Shown: piece by piece, positions 25,428 through 34,738 of the stretch
Layout: each line of letters starts with the position of its first letter
Position numbering within the stretch: position 1 is the stretch's first letter
DNA from: Prevotella melaninogenica
GTDB lineage: Bacteria > Bacteroidota > Bacteroidia > Bacteroidales > Bacteroidaceae
Length of the DNA stretch: 64,000 bases
Assembly: GCF_018128065.1 (NCBI RefSeq)
Contig: NZ_CP072360.1
Location: 872,501 to 936,500 of the forward strand
Direction: 5' to 3'
The notes under the pieces: model-generated
The model's database searches: none
What the model was told of the DNA's origin: nothing
Seen by the model: only the letters and a program-made list of their open reading frames with translations
Program-made: the position numbers and the translations under genes

Positions 25428-27863
25428 TCATTGTCCTACATTCCCTTTCTCAAAAGAATCAAACAAGCGACCGATAAGCCCAAGCATCTCCGCAACAATC
25501 TTCTTGTCCGCAACAGGAATTCGAAGGCTGACCTGACCTGTCTCCTCATCTTCCTCCGTAATAGAATCAACTAACCGTGCTGTATTCTCTTTTGAACGTA
25601 GCGTCTCAGTTAGACCAGAGAGGAATGCTACACCCCGCTCAATCATCTTTCTTCTGTCAGTAGTTGATTGAGATGGTACTTGGTTGGCATCATCATGCGT
25701 TGACATGTGCGGGTTGTCAAGAGTGACGTCTTTTCTATCTGTAGTATCCTTAACTTTTTCCGCTGCCTCAGACCTTTCTTGATCAGCAACATCAATAATG
25801 GAGTCGTTAGCTGAATTATTATCAGTTGTTTCAGTAACCGTCTGACTTAGATCATCCATCATTCGTTCAAACTTGCTACTATCAGCAAACACCGTATCTT
25901 CACCATTGTCCAGTACGCCCGCAAAAAGGTTTGATTTGAAACGCAACTTGTCAAGCATAGACTCCTCAAAAGTATTTGCCGCTACGAGGTTTATGACTTG
26001 AATGTTTCGTTTTTGTCCAATACGGTAGATACGTGCAATACGTTGCTCAAGCACAGCAGGATTCCATGGTAGGTCAATATTGATAATCACTGATGCCACT
26101 TGGAGGTTAAGACCCGTACTTCCAGCATCGGTGGATAGAAAAACACGACACTCTGGCAGGTCGGTAAAATTATTGACTAAATCCTTACGAGCTTTCGATG
26201 GAATACCCCCATGCAGATATTCGTAGCCAATTTTACGTTTGTCCATCTCTCGGGCGAGTAAACGAGTCATTCGCTCCCACTGGCTGAAAACGACCACTTT
26301 CTCTTCACCACTTTCCACGATATCTGAGATTATACTCATCGCTTCATCTACCTTTGTGTCATAACGACTCTTCTGATCCAGGATATAAGTACTATCGCAT
26401 ACCATACGCATTTGTTGCAAGAAGAGTATTAGACGATTACGATCCGTCTCAGAAAGGAAGTGGTAGGTCTCCCATTTCTTAAGAATCCGACTCACACTTG
26501 CCTTTGCCTCATCGTGAATGTCCCTCTGTTCTTTCGTCATCGGCACCATTAGGTTTTTGTCTTGTCGTTCTGGCATCTGCAAGTGTACATCCTTCTTCTT
26601 CCTACGAATAAGCACTCCCTGTAATCGTCGTCCAATCTCGTTGAGGTTGCGGTAACCGATTGTCGCACCCTTGTCATCTGTGATAATGTAACGATCACGG
26701 AACAAATAGTAGGGACCCAAGAGGAACTGGTCAACAAATTCAACCACAGAAAAGAGTTCCTCAAGACGGTTTTCCAATGGCGTGCCAGATAGAATAACGG
26801 CATATGACGAATGGATTTTCCTTGCAGCACGTGCTATCTGTGTGTTCCAATTCTTCAGTCGCTGCACTTCGTCAATAACAACCAAATCTGTTTCTAATCC
26901 ACCCAATATTTTTACATCATTGCAGACAGCATTATAAGAAACAATCTTGTAAGGCTCTGGGGCAGAATATTGTTCTCTTCGCTTAAGATGCCCGCCCTCA
27001 ATAACACACACTTGTTGCCCTGTGAAAGTTTCTATCTCACGTTTCCATTGATATTTTAGGGAAGTAGGACAGACTATTAGTGTTGAACCTATCAATCCAT
27101 GTTTGCGAAGTAGTTCTGCCACACCGATAGCTTGCACTGTCTTACCCAATCCCATCTCATCGGCAATGATAGCTCTTCCCGCACGAGTAGCAAAACGAAT
27201 ACCCTCCACTTGATAGGGATAAAGCTTCGTTCGTAGGAGATTGGCAAAGTCCTCGTTCGTCAATTTATCTATCCACTTCGCACGACGCTTCATCTCTCTC
27301 CGCTCCAAAACGAGTTGTAGAGCATCATTATAACAACGGAAAGTGTCGCTAATCTCACGAGCTTGGCGAAGAAAGGTGTCAAAGTTATCGTAAGCAGAAT
27401 CCAACAAAGCGTGTTCAGCATCAAAATATCGGTCAGCCAAAGCCTCAAATTCCTCTTTATTATCAACCCCTATACGGATACGAACTGTTCTATAAGAGGA
27501 ATAATCTACATAAACCGAGCTGTATGGAGGAATCTCTCTGCGCACATGATGTCTACCGCAGAACCAACCTTTCACGGCTTCAAGATGTTTACACGTACCC
27601 AACTGCGAAGTCTTAAAGTCCATGCACGAACAATAGTTCCATGGGCTTTTAGCACCACGGTAGACAACCTTATAGGTATCCATACTCTTGACTCCCGAAA
27701 CGACATATTCGCCTGGTGCCAAGTTCTCGTCCACAGCAGAAACAGAGAACCGTTCTTCTCGTGCTACTTGCTTTCGTAGCATAATCTGCCATGTTCTTAA
27801 TTCTAAACCTTCAGGCTTATATTGATAAGGAATCTTTTTCTTACTCTTAGGCTTTTGCTTCAT
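25428..27863 (-). CDS. SWIM-domain SNF2-family helicase/ATPase
   Basis: 811 residues. A SWIM zinc finger lies near the N-terminus (YCSCMDFKTSQLGTCKHLEAV, C-x-C...C-x-H, residues about 80-100). SNF2 ATPase motifs follow: IIADEMGLGKTVQAIG (Walker A), VIDEVQRLKN (DEVQ-type motif II), LSGTPLENRLEELFSVVEF (motif III), VVVFSQWERMTRLLA (IV), VFLSTDAGSTGLNLQVA (V) and EQRIARIYRIGQKR (VI). The last 150 residues are polar and probably flexible. This class is predicted to translocate on double-stranded DNA and displace bound proteins or RNA polymerase (cf. RapA/HepA); the target here is unknown. Confidence 0.92.
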   Translation of the reverse strand: MKQKPKSKKKIPYQYKPEGLELRTWQIMLRKQVAREERFSVSAVDENLAPGEYVVSGVKSMDTYKVVYRGAKSPWNYCSCMDFKTSQLGTCKHLEAVKGWFCGRHHVRREIPPYSSVYVDYSSYRTVRIRIGVDNKEEFEALADRYFDAEHALLDSAYDNFDTFLRQAREISDTFRCYNDALQLVLERREMKRRAKWIDKLTNEDFANLLRTKLYPYQVEGIRFATRAGRAIIADEMGLGKTVQAIGVAELLRKHGLIGSTLIVCPTSLKYQWKREIETFTGQQVCVIEGGHLKRREQYSAPEPYKIVSYNAVCNDVKILGGLETDLVVIDEVQRLKNWNTQIARAARKIHSSYAVILSGTPLENRLEELFSVVEFVDQFLLGPYYLFRDRYIITDDKGATIGYRNLNEIGRRLQGVLIRRKKKDVHLQMPERQDKNLMVPMTKEQRDIHDEAKASVSRILKKWETYHFLSETDRNRLILFLQQMRMVCDSTYILDQKSRYDTKVDEAMSIISDIVESGEEKVVVFSQWERMTRLLAREMDKRKIGYEYLHGGIPSKARKDLVNNFTDLPECRVFLSTDAGSTGLNLQVASVIINIDLPWNPAVLEQRIARIYRIGQKRNIQVINLVAANTFEESMLDKLRFKSNLFAGVLDNGEDTVFADSSKFERMMDDLSQTVTETTDNNSANDSIIDVADQERSEAAEKVKDTTDRKDVTLDNPHMSTHDDANQVPSQSTTDRRKMIERGVAFLSGLTETLRSKENTARLVDSITEEDEETGQVSLRIPVADKKIVAEMLGLIGRLFDSFEKGNVGQ

Positions 27864-28024
27864 AATTTGTTTCTAACATAACCTTAATTCCGCAACCAGA
27901 TGCGTAATTTTGTGTTAATATATTTTATAAGTATCTGAGAAACAATAAGTCTCCTCAGAGTTTTACTATTTGCAGAACTTTCACTAACTTTATGGTGTCA
28001 AAAAGAAGTATAATTCTACACGGC

Positions 28025-28276
28025 ATGACAAAGATAGCAATAAAATACGATAATATTGTCCCCTATAGTAGATTTTTTATGCGATGAACGAATTTAAGCG
28101 CATCGGAATGGACCGACTGATAGATAACCGTCTCAATGTACGCTGTGTGAACTATGGCTATTAGTATCGTGATATTGTGCTTGCACTATTCTGTGTTTAT
28201 ATCTGCGGTGGCGACCACATAGAGGATATTACCACCATATTGAACAAGTATCTGAACCTGCACCCAACAAAAAAGA
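28025..28276 (+). pseudogene. N-terminal remnant of an IS1380-like transposase
   Basis: MTKIAIKYDNIVPYSRFF (from 28025) continues, after a one-base frame change near 28084, as MNEFKRIGMDRLIDNRLN, then TAG at 28162-28164 where Gln is expected (GY-stop-YRDIV), then ALFCVYICGGDHIEDITTIL and NKYLNLHPTKK. The CGGDHIED core and surrounding order match my memory of IS1380/IS4-type transposases in Prevotella. The sequence ends in simple repeats at about 28276, so less than a quarter of the gene remains. It cannot make an active enzyme. Confidence 0.6.
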
Positions 28277-28335
28277 CATATCAACACATAAAATCATCTC
28301 ACAAGAAAAAGTACTACGAAGTTAAGGAAAAAGTA

Positions 28336-28382
28336 AAAACGTTAACGCTCCAAGTTCAATGTTCCAAGTTCAATGTTCCAAG
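28336..28382 (-). repeat. Composite repeat, inverted copy of 32366-32415
   Basis: AACGTTAACGCTCCAAGTTC followed by AATGTTCCAAGTTCAATGTT is the reverse complement, with few differences, of the sequence after the TPR gene at 32366-32415. Confidence 0.6.
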
Positions 28383-28587
28383 GCGAAATCAGGCTCTCAC
28401 AGAATGCACAGATATGACAGATGCCCAGGAGGCACAGAGACCTGGCGGTCTTGGAACGCATAGAAAAATCCCTCCAAAAGCTTCAACCCTTGTTCTCCCC
28501 GTAGGGAGGGGAGTGATTAGCGAGATACACCTACGAATTACAAAATGATAGAATAGATAGTGCAAGCACCTTGTTAACTTGTAAACT

Positions 28588-29055
28588 GGCTCTATAACGA
28601 ATCGTGTGGGCTGTTTGACCCGATTAGAATAATATCTGTTGTAATCATAGAAAGAAGTTGTTTAGTCAGTTTAGTTTTACTCTTTAACACTTTAGCCAAC
28701 GGAAAAGTATTTTTAAGGTCTTAGTTCATACTATGTTTGTGAATGTTTACCATCATTTGCCGTTGTGCTGATACTCTGCACATGTGGTGCAGATGCTTAG
28801 CACATATGGTGCGGAGGGTTAACACCACATGTGCGGAGGGTAAAATTCACCATGATATAAGGATGACAGGGGATGAATTGTGAGCAAAATGTTGTAATAC
28901 TAAGAATAAACAGGAGGTGTGTATAAGTTTGTTTAGCTCAAACTTTTTTATACTTTGTAGATTAATTTGTCTTCATCTGTTCAGCCATAAGGTCATTAAA
29001 CATAGGAACGCTGGCAAGGAAAAAACTATTTATCCACACGATTCGTTATAGAACC
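28588..29055. mobile_element. MITE-like element with 22-bp terminal inverted repeats
   Basis: The left end TCTATAACGAATCGTGTGG (28591-28609) is the exact reverse complement of 29034-29052; with the flanking GGC/ACC the match is 21 of 22. The 468-bp interior contains the GC palindrome cluster C and no complete gene; a minus-strand fragment reading INSFFLASVPMFNDLM...MKTN and then a stop lies just inside the right end. No clear target-site duplication is visible. Confidence 0.5.
28764..28840. repeat. GC-rich palindrome cluster, copy C
   Basis: GTGCTGATACTCTGCACA, TGTGGTGCAGATGCTTAGCA, CATATGGTGCGGAGGG and TTAACACCACATGTGCGG: the longest copy of this family, inside the MITE-like element. Confidence 0.65.
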
Positions 29056-29089
29056 TGTAAGCTCGTTAGCTCGTTAACTAAAAAAAGTA

Positions 29090-29395
29090 TCACTTTTTTT
29101 TCTTGAACAAGCTAAATTTTTTCCCTAACATACCGTTCGGTTTTTTGCCACCAAACTTACGATAGAGTTTCCAGGCAAGGATGGCTCCATCTAACACACC
29201 TGCTCCGCTGGTGATGACACCAGTGAAAAACTTGCTTGGACTGCTCTTGTCTTTTGGCTTGTGCATAAGCTCATTCCACAATCCTTCAATCTTGTTGCTG
29301 TCTTTGACAATGTCAGTAAGCAGCTGAGCTTTACGCAGGCGTATGTCTTCGATTGACTTATATTCGGGGGTAAAGTGAGATGTGTGTGCCGTCAT
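29090..29395 (-). CDS. Small protein with a holin-like partner, unknown function
   Basis: 101 residues: a helical N-terminus (about residues 15-45), a glycine-containing hydrophobic stretch FFTGVITSGAGVLDGAILAW (about 57-77) and a strongly basic tail (LFKKKK). No family recognised. It follows the holin-like gene by 4 nt and is third in the 29979-29090 operon, which suggests a shared membrane or envelope function. Confidence 0.7.
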   Translation of the reverse strand: MTAHTSHFTPEYKSIEDIRLRKAQLLTDIVKDSNKIEGLWNELMHKPKDKSSPSKFFTGVITSGAGVLDGAILAWKLYRKFGGKKPNGMLGKKFSLFKKKK

Positions 29396-29399
29396 AAGC

Positions 29400-29753
29400 T
29401 TATTTTGACATAAAAAGATTTCCTAAGAACCTTACTAATGGGCGCGTGATAAGTACGTTGCGCAGCATAATAAAGACGATGAGTAGCAGCAGATAGCTAC
29501 CCCCGACGATGAGGAAAGCCCAGGTGAGTGAACCGACTAATGGCTGCAAGGCGTAAACGGCAGCAAATGAGAAGTAGATGAGGGAGATAAGAAGGATAGC
29601 GCAAAATACGGTTACGACAGTAATGACCGTCAGTAGTCGCACTACCTTTTCTATTACATCGAGCTTCACGTACTCTGACTGAAGCCCGATATAATGTTTT
29701 AGCACCTCGATGAGCTGTGCTATTGTTTCTACGTTCTTGTCGTTTGAGAACAT
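29400..29753 (-). CDS. Phage-holin-family-like membrane protein
   Basis: 117 residues. The N-terminus ETIAQLIEVLKHYIGLQSEYVKLDVIEKV is typical of the holin superfamily III/6 type proteins of Bacteroidetes; two membrane helices follow at about 38-68 and 72-97, then a short basic end. Despite the family name these are usually chromosomal envelope proteins found beside YtxH genes, as here. No phage genes are nearby. Confidence 0.8.
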   Translation of the reverse strand: MFSNDKNVETIAQLIEVLKHYIGLQSEYVKLDVIEKVVRLLTVITVVTVFCAILLISLIYFSFAAVYALQPLVGSLTWAFLIVGGSYLLLLIVFIMLRNVLITRPLVRFLGNLFMSK

Positions 29754-29763
29754 TCTTTATGAT

Positions 29764-29979
29764 TTAGATAACTTCTGAAGCTGCGTCTTTGATGTCTTCA
29801 ACGAATTCGTCAGCTTCTTTACGGCTGAGCTTGATGTCGTGTTTTTTGCAGAAATCGTCAACAGCGTCAGTAATTTTTGTACGTGTGTCAGTTCCTTTCT
29901 CTGGAGCTAAAAGGAGTCCGAGAGCTGCGCCTGTGATACCACCACAGAGGAAAGCGCAAATGTAACCTAATGTCTTCAT
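29764..29979 (-). CDS. YtxH-domain protein
   Basis: 71 residues: an N-terminal membrane helix with the YtxH signature YICAFLCGGITGAALGLLLAPEKG, followed by a soluble helical tail. YtxH proteins are linked with envelope stress in other bacteria; the role in Bacteroidetes is not established. First gene of the trio; 10 nt to the holin-like gene. Confidence 0.85.
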   Translation of the reverse strand: MKTLGYICAFLCGGITGAALGLLLAPEKGTDTRTKITDAVDDFCKKHDIKLSRKEADEFVEDIKDAASEVI

Positions 29980-30024
29980 AATCTCTTATTTTTATATTAA
30001 TGGATATTTGATTCTTTTTCATGG

Positions 30025-30032
30025 CAAATATA
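30025..30032 (-). promoter_or_regulatory. -7 promoter element of the YtxH/holin-like operon
   Basis: Minus-strand TATATTTG fits TAnnTTTG, about 45 nt before ATG 29979. Confidence 0.55.
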
Positions 30033-30209
30033 GTCAAAGTTTCGCATATAAGCAATAGATTAGTTGTGTTTTTGTGTTAAAAATCTTATAAAGGTTTTAT
30101 TTAACAAACTTTATTGGCGTTATTTTCTTCCTTATGCTTCTTATTTTGTAACTTCGCACGATAATTACATAGTAAATTAAAAGTACAATCAATAAAAAAC
30201 TAAGGGATT

Positions 30210-30704
30210 ATGAAGAAATTTATGGTTTTGGGTGCAGCAATGTGTGTGGCAATGGCTTTCACTGGCTGTAAGTCAAGCGAGAGTGCATACAAGAAGGCTT
30301 ACGAGAAGGCAAAGTCTCAGGAGCAGAATACTTCCTATAATAATGATAATGCAACGCAGCAGGAGGCTGTTGTGGCACCTGTTGAGACGCAGCCCGTTAC
30401 GCAGGCTCCAGTTGTTGATAACTATGACAATGAGCCTGTTCGTACAGAGACGGTGTCAGTTGTAAATGGTTCTGGACTGAAGCCTTACAGTGTTGTTGTG
30501 GGATCGTTCGGCGTTAAGTCAAATGCAGAGGGTTTGCAGCAGCGTTTGAAGAATGCTGGTTACGATGCTCAGGTAGCTTACAATGCTGGTAATAATATGT
30601 ATCGTGTTGTTGCTTCAACTTACGACAGCAAGGCTTCAGCTGTTCAGAGTCGCAATCAGCTTCGTGCAACATATGCTGATGCTTGGTTGCTCTACTCTCG
30701 CTAA
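30210..30704 (+). CDS. SPOR-domain lipoprotein
   Basis: 164 residues; signal MKKFMVLGAAMCVAMAFTGC with lipobox Cys20, a Gln/Val/Pro-rich linker (about 45-90) and a C-terminal SPOR domain (YSVVVGSFGVKSNAEGLQQRL...YRVVASTYDSKASAVQSRNQL). SPOR domains bind denuded glycan strands of septal peptidoglycan, so a place at the division site is likely. TAACTTCG at 30149-30156 is a one-mismatch promoter box. The stop TAA overlaps the ruvX ATG by one base. Confidence 0.85.
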   Translation: MKKFMVLGAAMCVAMAFTGCKSSESAYKKAYEKAKSQEQNTSYNNDNATQQEAVVAPVETQPVTQAPVVDNYDNEPVRTETVSVVNGSGLKPYSVVVGSFGVKSNAEGLQQRLKNAGYDAQVAYNAGNNMYRVVASTYDSKASAVQSRNQLRATYADAWLLYSR

Positions 30705-31123
30705 TGGGTAGAATTTTATCGATAGATTACGGAAAGAAACGTACAGGGCTTGCAGTCACCGACCCATTGTGTATCATTGCTAATGGGTTGGCGACTGTTC
30801 CTACGTCTGAACTTTTCGATTTTCTGACCCAATATATTTCGAAAGAAACGGTCAGCCAGCTTGTCATTGGCAAGCCTATGCAGCCCAACGGTCAGCCGAG
30901 TGAGAACCTTGCTCGTGTTGAACAGTTTGTCAACCGTTGGCGCAAGGCACACCCTGAGTTGCCCATCGACTATTATGACGAGCGTTTCACGTCGGTTATC
31001 GCCCATCAGACGATGATTGCGGGTGGTGTGAAGAAGAAGACACGGCGTGAAGACAAAGGACTTGTTGACGAGATTTCGGCAACAATTATTCTCCAGGATT
31101 ACATGCGATCTAAGGGGCTTTGA
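30704..31123 (+). CDS. ruvX: Putative Holliday junction resolvase/pre-16S rRNA nuclease YqgF (RuvX)
   Basis: 139 residues from ATG 30704, which overlaps the upstream stop (TAATG). An earlier in-frame ATG at 30683 lies inside the SPOR gene and only adds residues before the conserved start GRILSIDYGKKRTGLAV. RNase H-like fold motifs: D-Y-G-x-K-R-x-G near the N-terminus, LVIGKPMQPNGQPSE in the middle, YDERFTS and the DEISATIILQDYM end. In Escherichia coli the homologue processes pre-16S rRNA 5' ends. Translation is coupled to the SPOR gene. Confidence 0.92.
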   Translation: MGRILSIDYGKKRTGLAVTDPLCIIANGLATVPTSELFDFLTQYISKETVSQLVIGKPMQPNGQPSENLARVEQFVNRWRKAHPELPIDYYDERFTSVIAHQTMIAGGVKKKTRREDKGLVDEISATIILQDYMRSKGL

Positions 31124-31188
31124 TGCCGTTTATCGGTTAATAATTAGACTTGTTAGATTTTAAGAAAGAAAGGAAAAGAAAAAGAAAT

Positions 31189-31749
31189 ATGGTATTACCC
31201 ATTTACACATACGGTCAGCCTGTTTTGCGCAAGGTAGCTAAAGATATCCCCCTCGATTATCCCGACCTCAAAGAGCTGATACAGGATATGTTTGAGACCA
31301 ACACTGCCAGTGATGGCGTAGGGTTGGCAGCACCACAGATTGGTAAGTCAATTCGTGTGGTTATTGTTGATTTAGACGTGCTCTCTGATACCTTCCCTGA
31401 GTATAAAGACTATCGTCATGCGTTCATTAACGGTCACATTCTCGAGTATGACGACTCAGAGACTGAGACCATGGAGGAGGGGTGTCTCTCGCTTCCAGGA
31501 CTTCACGAGAATGTGACACGTGCTAAGCGCATCTATGTAAAATGGCTTGACGAAAACCTTGTTGAGCATGAGGAGTGGGTAGATGGTTATCTTGCTCGTG
31601 TCATCCAGCACGAGTTCGACCATCTCGAAGGTCGTGTCTTTACCGATCGTCTCACGCCTTTTCGCAAGCAGATGATTACCAGCAAGCTTAAAGCCCTCTT
31701 GCAGGGTAAGATTCGTTGCCATTATCGTGTCAAGGCTCCACGTAAGTAA
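31189..31749 (+). CDS. def: Peptide deformylase
   Basis: Removes the formyl group from nascent N-termini using a metal ion. 186 residues from ATG 31189; an earlier in-frame TTG (31150) would add a lysine/arginine-rich stretch that relatives lack. The three active-site motifs are complete: GVGLAAPQIG (about residue 45), EGCLSLPG (about 100) and QHEFDHLEG (about 145), with Cys and two His as metal ligands. Follows ruvX and precedes the TPR gene by 4 nt, so it is part of the 30210-32365 operon. Confidence 0.96.
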   Translation: MVLPIYTYGQPVLRKVAKDIPLDYPDLKELIQDMFETNTASDGVGLAAPQIGKSIRVVIVDLDVLSDTFPEYKDYRHAFINGHILEYDDSETETMEEGCLSLPGLHENVTRAKRIYVKWLDENLVEHEEWVDGYLARVIQHEFDHLEGRVFTDRLTPFRKQMITSKLKALLQGKIRCHYRVKAPRK

Positions 31750-31753
31750 GCCT

Positions 31754-32365
31754 ATGTTGCGTAGTGTCGTAGTATCCTTGCTATGCTTATTGGCATTGCC
31801 GTCAGCAGCCCAATATAACATCAAGAAGATGATGGAGGAGGGGAGACGGACGCTTGATCAGGGATACTACGTTATTTCTATGCAGATTTTTACGCGTATC
31901 GTTGCCCTGAAACCCAACCTTTATGAGGCTTGGTATCAGATGGCATTATCAAAGTATCATCTTGAGGATTATAAGGGGGCTGCCGATGATTGTCGGCGTG
32001 CGTTGGCGTTACAGCCTTACATTGCTGATATCTACGAGCTTTATGGTATGACGAATATTCGTGTAGAGCGTTACGATAGTGCTATCGTAGCTTTTACGCA
32101 TGCCATAGACATCATTCCCGACAATCGTGATTATTGGTTTAACCGTGCTTATTGTCTTTATCAGGTGGGCGATAGTAAGGCGGCTCTTCAGCAAGTGGAT
32201 TATATTCTTAAGCGTTGGCGTAACTTCAGTGCTGCCGCTCAGCTCCGTGAAGATATTGTTGTGGGGAGGAAGCCTAAGAAACAGATAATAAGCAAACAAC
32301 CACCAGCCCCTCCCTCTTACCCCTCCCCCAAAGGGAGGGGAGTGGGCAGCGTGTTATCCCTATAA
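31754..32365 (+). CDS. TPR-repeat exported protein with a repeat-encoded C-terminus
   Basis: About 203 residues from ATG 31754, 4 nt after def; this start gives a clean signal peptide MLRSVVVSLLCLLALPSAAQ. Three to four tetratricopeptide repeats follow (GYYVISMQIFTRIVALKPNLYEAWYQMA; YKGAADDCRRALALQPYIADIYELYG; DSAIVAFTHAIDIIPDNRDYWFNRA), suited to protein-protein contacts in the periplasm. The final about 20 residues (PPAPPSYPSPKGRGVGSVLSL) are encoded by a CCCCTCCCCCAAAGGGAGGGG hairpin-type repeat, so the original C-terminus seems to have been replaced. Confidence 0.85.
   Translation: MLRSVVVSLLCLLALPSAAQYNIKKMMEEGRRTLDQGYYVISMQIFTRIVALKPNLYEAWYQMALSKYHLEDYKGAADDCRRALALQPYIADIYELYGMTNIRVERYDSAIVAFTHAIDIIPDNRDYWFNRAYCLYQVGDSKAALQQVDYILKRWRNFSAAAQLREDIVVGRKPKKQIISKQPPAPPSYPSPKGRGVGSVLSL
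32315..32345. repeat. CCCCTC...GAGGGG hairpin repeat at the 3' end of the TPR gene
   Basis: CTCTTACCCCTCCCCC, then AAA, then GGGAGGGGAGTGGG forms a GC hairpin. Same family as the repeats at 36794-37028, 44153-44189 and 28492-28515. Confidence 0.6.
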
Positions 32366-32575
32366 CTTTGAACATTGAACTTGGAAGTTTGAGCTTTGAG
32401 CGTTAACGTTTTTACCTTTTTACCTTTTTACCTTTTTACTTTTTACTATTCCCAAGGCGTTTTACTTTTTACTTTTTTACTCTTTTACCTTTTCCAAAGC
32501 TTTTTTACTGTCTTACTTTTTCTTGTCGGTAATCATAATTATAAATTTTGAATTATGAATTTTGAATTATACTCG
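32366..32575 (+). repeat. Composite simple repeat (TTTGAAC..., TTTTTACC..., GAATTATGAATTTT...)
   Basis: Three kinds of short repeats in succession: TTGAACATTGAACTTGGAAG (matching 28336-28382 in reverse), many TTTTTACC/TTTTTACT units (32408-32525), and AATTTTGAATTATGAATTTT. No gene is present in 32366-32597. Confidence 0.65.
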
Positions 32576-32597
32576 TTGAGTTTTGAATTATAATTTG

Positions 32598-32605
32598 TAC
32601 CTTTG
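32598..32605 (+). promoter_or_regulatory. -7 promoter element of thrS
   Basis: TACCTTTG fits TAnnTTTG, 34 nt before ATG 32640. Confidence 0.65.
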
Positions 32606-32639
32606 CCACAATAATTGATTTATAAAACTAATTTGTAGT

Positions 32640-34589
32640 ATGGTTAAAATCACTTTCCCAGACGGTTCCGTTCGTGAATACGAGCAGGGCGTAACTGGTT
32701 ATCAAATCGCCGAGAGTATTTCGCCGGCTCTCGCCCGTGACGTTGTATCTTGCGGTGTAAATGGCGTAACAACAGAGCTCAATCGCCCTATCAATGAGGA
32801 CGCAACCATCGCACTTTATAAGTTCGATGACGAAGAGGGTAAGCACACTTTCTGGCACACCTCTGCCCACCTCCTCGCTGAGGCATTGCAAGAACTCTAC
32901 CCAGGCATACAGTTTGGTTTCGGTCCTGCGATTGAGAATGGTTTCTTCTATGATATCATGCCCGCAGAGGGTCAGACAATATCGGAGAACGACTTCCCAA
33001 AGATTGAGAAGAAGATGCTCGAGCTCGCTAAGAAGAACGAGCACGTTATTCGTCGTGATGTTTCTAAGGCTGATGCAGTGAAAGAGTTTACTGCTGATGG
33101 TCAGGAATATAAGGTGGAGCACATCGTCGAAGACCTCGAAGATGGCACTATCTCAACATATACGCAAGGACATTTCACCGACCTTTGTCGTGGTCCACAC
33201 CTCGTCTCTACAGGAGCTATCAAGGCTGTTAAAATCACCAGCGTTGCTGGAGCTTTCTGGCGTGGCGATGCTAAGCGTGAGCAGATGACACGTATCTATG
33301 GTATCACTTTCCCTAAGAAGAAGATGCTCGATGAATACCTCGTTATGCTCGAAGAAGCTAAGAAGCGCGACCACCGTAAGATCGGTAAGGAGATGGAACT
33401 ATTTATGTTCTCTGACCGTGTTGGTAAGGGGCTTCCTATCTGGTTGCCAAAGGGCACACAGCTGCGTCTGCGTCTGCAAGAGTTTTTGCGTCGTCTCCTC
33501 CGTCCTTACAACTATCAGGAAGTTATCACACCAGGTATCGGTGGCAAGAACCTCTACGTAACCTCTGGACACTATGCACACTATGGTAAGGACTCGTTCC
33601 AACCAATCCATACACCAGAGGAGGGCGAAGAGTATATGCTTAAACCAATGAATTGCCCTCACCACTGTGAGATCTATGCTTATAAACCACGTTCTTATAA
33701 AGATCTGCCACTGCGTATTGCAGAGTTCGGAACTGTGTTCCGCTATGAGAAGAGCGGTGAGCTTCATGGACTTACACGTGTTCGTACCTTCACACAGGAT
33801 GATGCTCACATCTTCGTGCGCCCAGACCAAGTAAAGGCTGAGTTTGAAAATAATATCGACATCATCCTTAAGGTGTTTAAGATCTTTGGTTTCGAGAACT
33901 ATGAGGTACAGATCTCACTCCGCGACCCTGAAGATAAGGAGAAGTATATCGGCTCTGACGAGGTGTGGGAAGAGAGCGAGGCAGCTATTAAAGAGGCTTG
34001 CGCAGAGAAAGGTCTCCAAGCACGTGTAGAACTTGGTGAAGCTGCTTTCTATGGTCCTAAGCTCGACTTTATGGTAAAGGATGCTATCGGTCGTCGTTGG
34101 CAGCTTGGTACTATTCAGGTAGACTATAATCTTCCTAACCGCTTCAAGCTCGAATATACCGCTGAGGACAATTCAAAGAAGACCCCTGTGATGGTTCACC
34201 GTGCGCCATTCGGTTCACTTGAACGCTTCGTAGCCGTACTCATTGAGCACACCGCAGGTCACTTCCCACTCTGGTTGACACCTGATCAGGTTGCCATCCT
34301 CCCAATCTCTGAGAAGTATAACGACTATGCACGCAAGGTAAAAGCTTACTTCGATGCACACGACGTACGCTCAATTATGGACGAGCGCAACGAGAAGATT
34401 GGTCGCAAGATTCGTGACAACGAACTCAAGCGCGTTCCTTATATGGTTATCGTGGGTGAGAAAGAGGCTGCCGAAGGTCTTGTGTCAATGCGTCAGCAGG
34501 GTGGTGGAGAGCAAGCTACTATGACAATGGAAGCCTTTGCCGAGCGTATCAATGCTGAGGTTGCTGAGCAGCTGAAAGGATTGGAGTAA
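32640..34589 (+). CDS. thrS: Threonine-tRNA ligase
   Basis: 649 residues, the normal length. N-terminal TGS domain ([22 protein letters not shown]), then the editing domain with the zinc-site type [11 protein letters not shown] and [17 protein letters not shown], the class II catalytic core ([52 protein letters not shown]) and the C-terminal anticodon domain ([13 protein letters not shown]...[12 protein letters not shown]). It has its own promoter. The translation gene infC that often follows thrS in Bacteroidales is not visible downstream. Confidence 0.97.
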   Translation: MVKITFPDGSVREYEQGVTGYQIAESISPALARDVVSCGVNGVTTELNRPINEDATIALYKFDDEEGKHTFWHTSAHLLAEALQELYPGIQFGFGPAIENGFFYDIMPAEGQTISENDFPKIEKKMLELAKKNEHVIRRDVSKADAVKEFTADGQEYKVEHIVEDLEDGTISTYTQGHFTDLCRGPHLVSTGAIKAVKITSVAGAFWRGDAKREQMTRIYGITFPKKKMLDEYLVMLEEAKKRDHRKIGKEMELFMFSDRVGKGLPIWLPKGTQLRLRLQEFLRRLLRPYNYQEVITPGIGGKNLYVTSGHYAHYGKDSFQPIHTPEEGEEYMLKPMNCPHHCEIYAYKPRSYKDLPLRIAEFGTVFRYEKSGELHGLTRVRTFTQDDAHIFVRPDQVKAEFENNIDIILKVFKIFGFENYEVQISLRDPEDKEKYIGSDEVWEESEAAIKEACAEKGLQARVELGEAAFYGPKLDFMVKDAIGRRWQLGTIQVDYNLPNRFKLEYTAEDNSKKTPVMVHRAPFGSLERFVAVLIEHTAGHFPLWLTPDQVAILPISEKYNDYARKVKAYFDAHDVRSIMDERNEKIGRKIRDNELKRVPYMVIVGEKEAAEGLVSMRQQGGGEQATMTMEAFAERINAEVAEQLKGLE

Positions 34590-34698
34590 ATCTTTTCCAA
34601 GTCTCCCTCAACCAACGGTCATTGACCGACGGGAAGTAAAGGGAGTGTGCGTTAGTATAAAGCTCGCCTTGGGTTATCATATTACAAACTCTCGTGGT

Positions 34699-34738
34699 TT
34701 CCCCTCTCTCCTCGCAGAGAGGGGGAACACTCGTTTTT
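34699..34738 (+). terminator. Likely thrS terminator
   Basis: CCCCTCTCT (34701-34709) pairs with AGAGAGGGG (34716-34724) around a 6-nt loop; TCGTTTTTCT follows at 34731-34740. The rest of 34590-35101 shows no gene. Confidence 0.65.

Noticed and set aside
28177..28548. Open frame starting MLALFCVYICGGD
   Set aside because: It is the tail of the transposase remnant read past a nonsense codon and continuing into simple repeats; not a functional gene.
29400..29979. Possible prophage because of the holin-like gene
   Set aside because: The YtxH/holin-like pair is a common chromosomal arrangement in Bacteroidetes, and no other phage genes are present.
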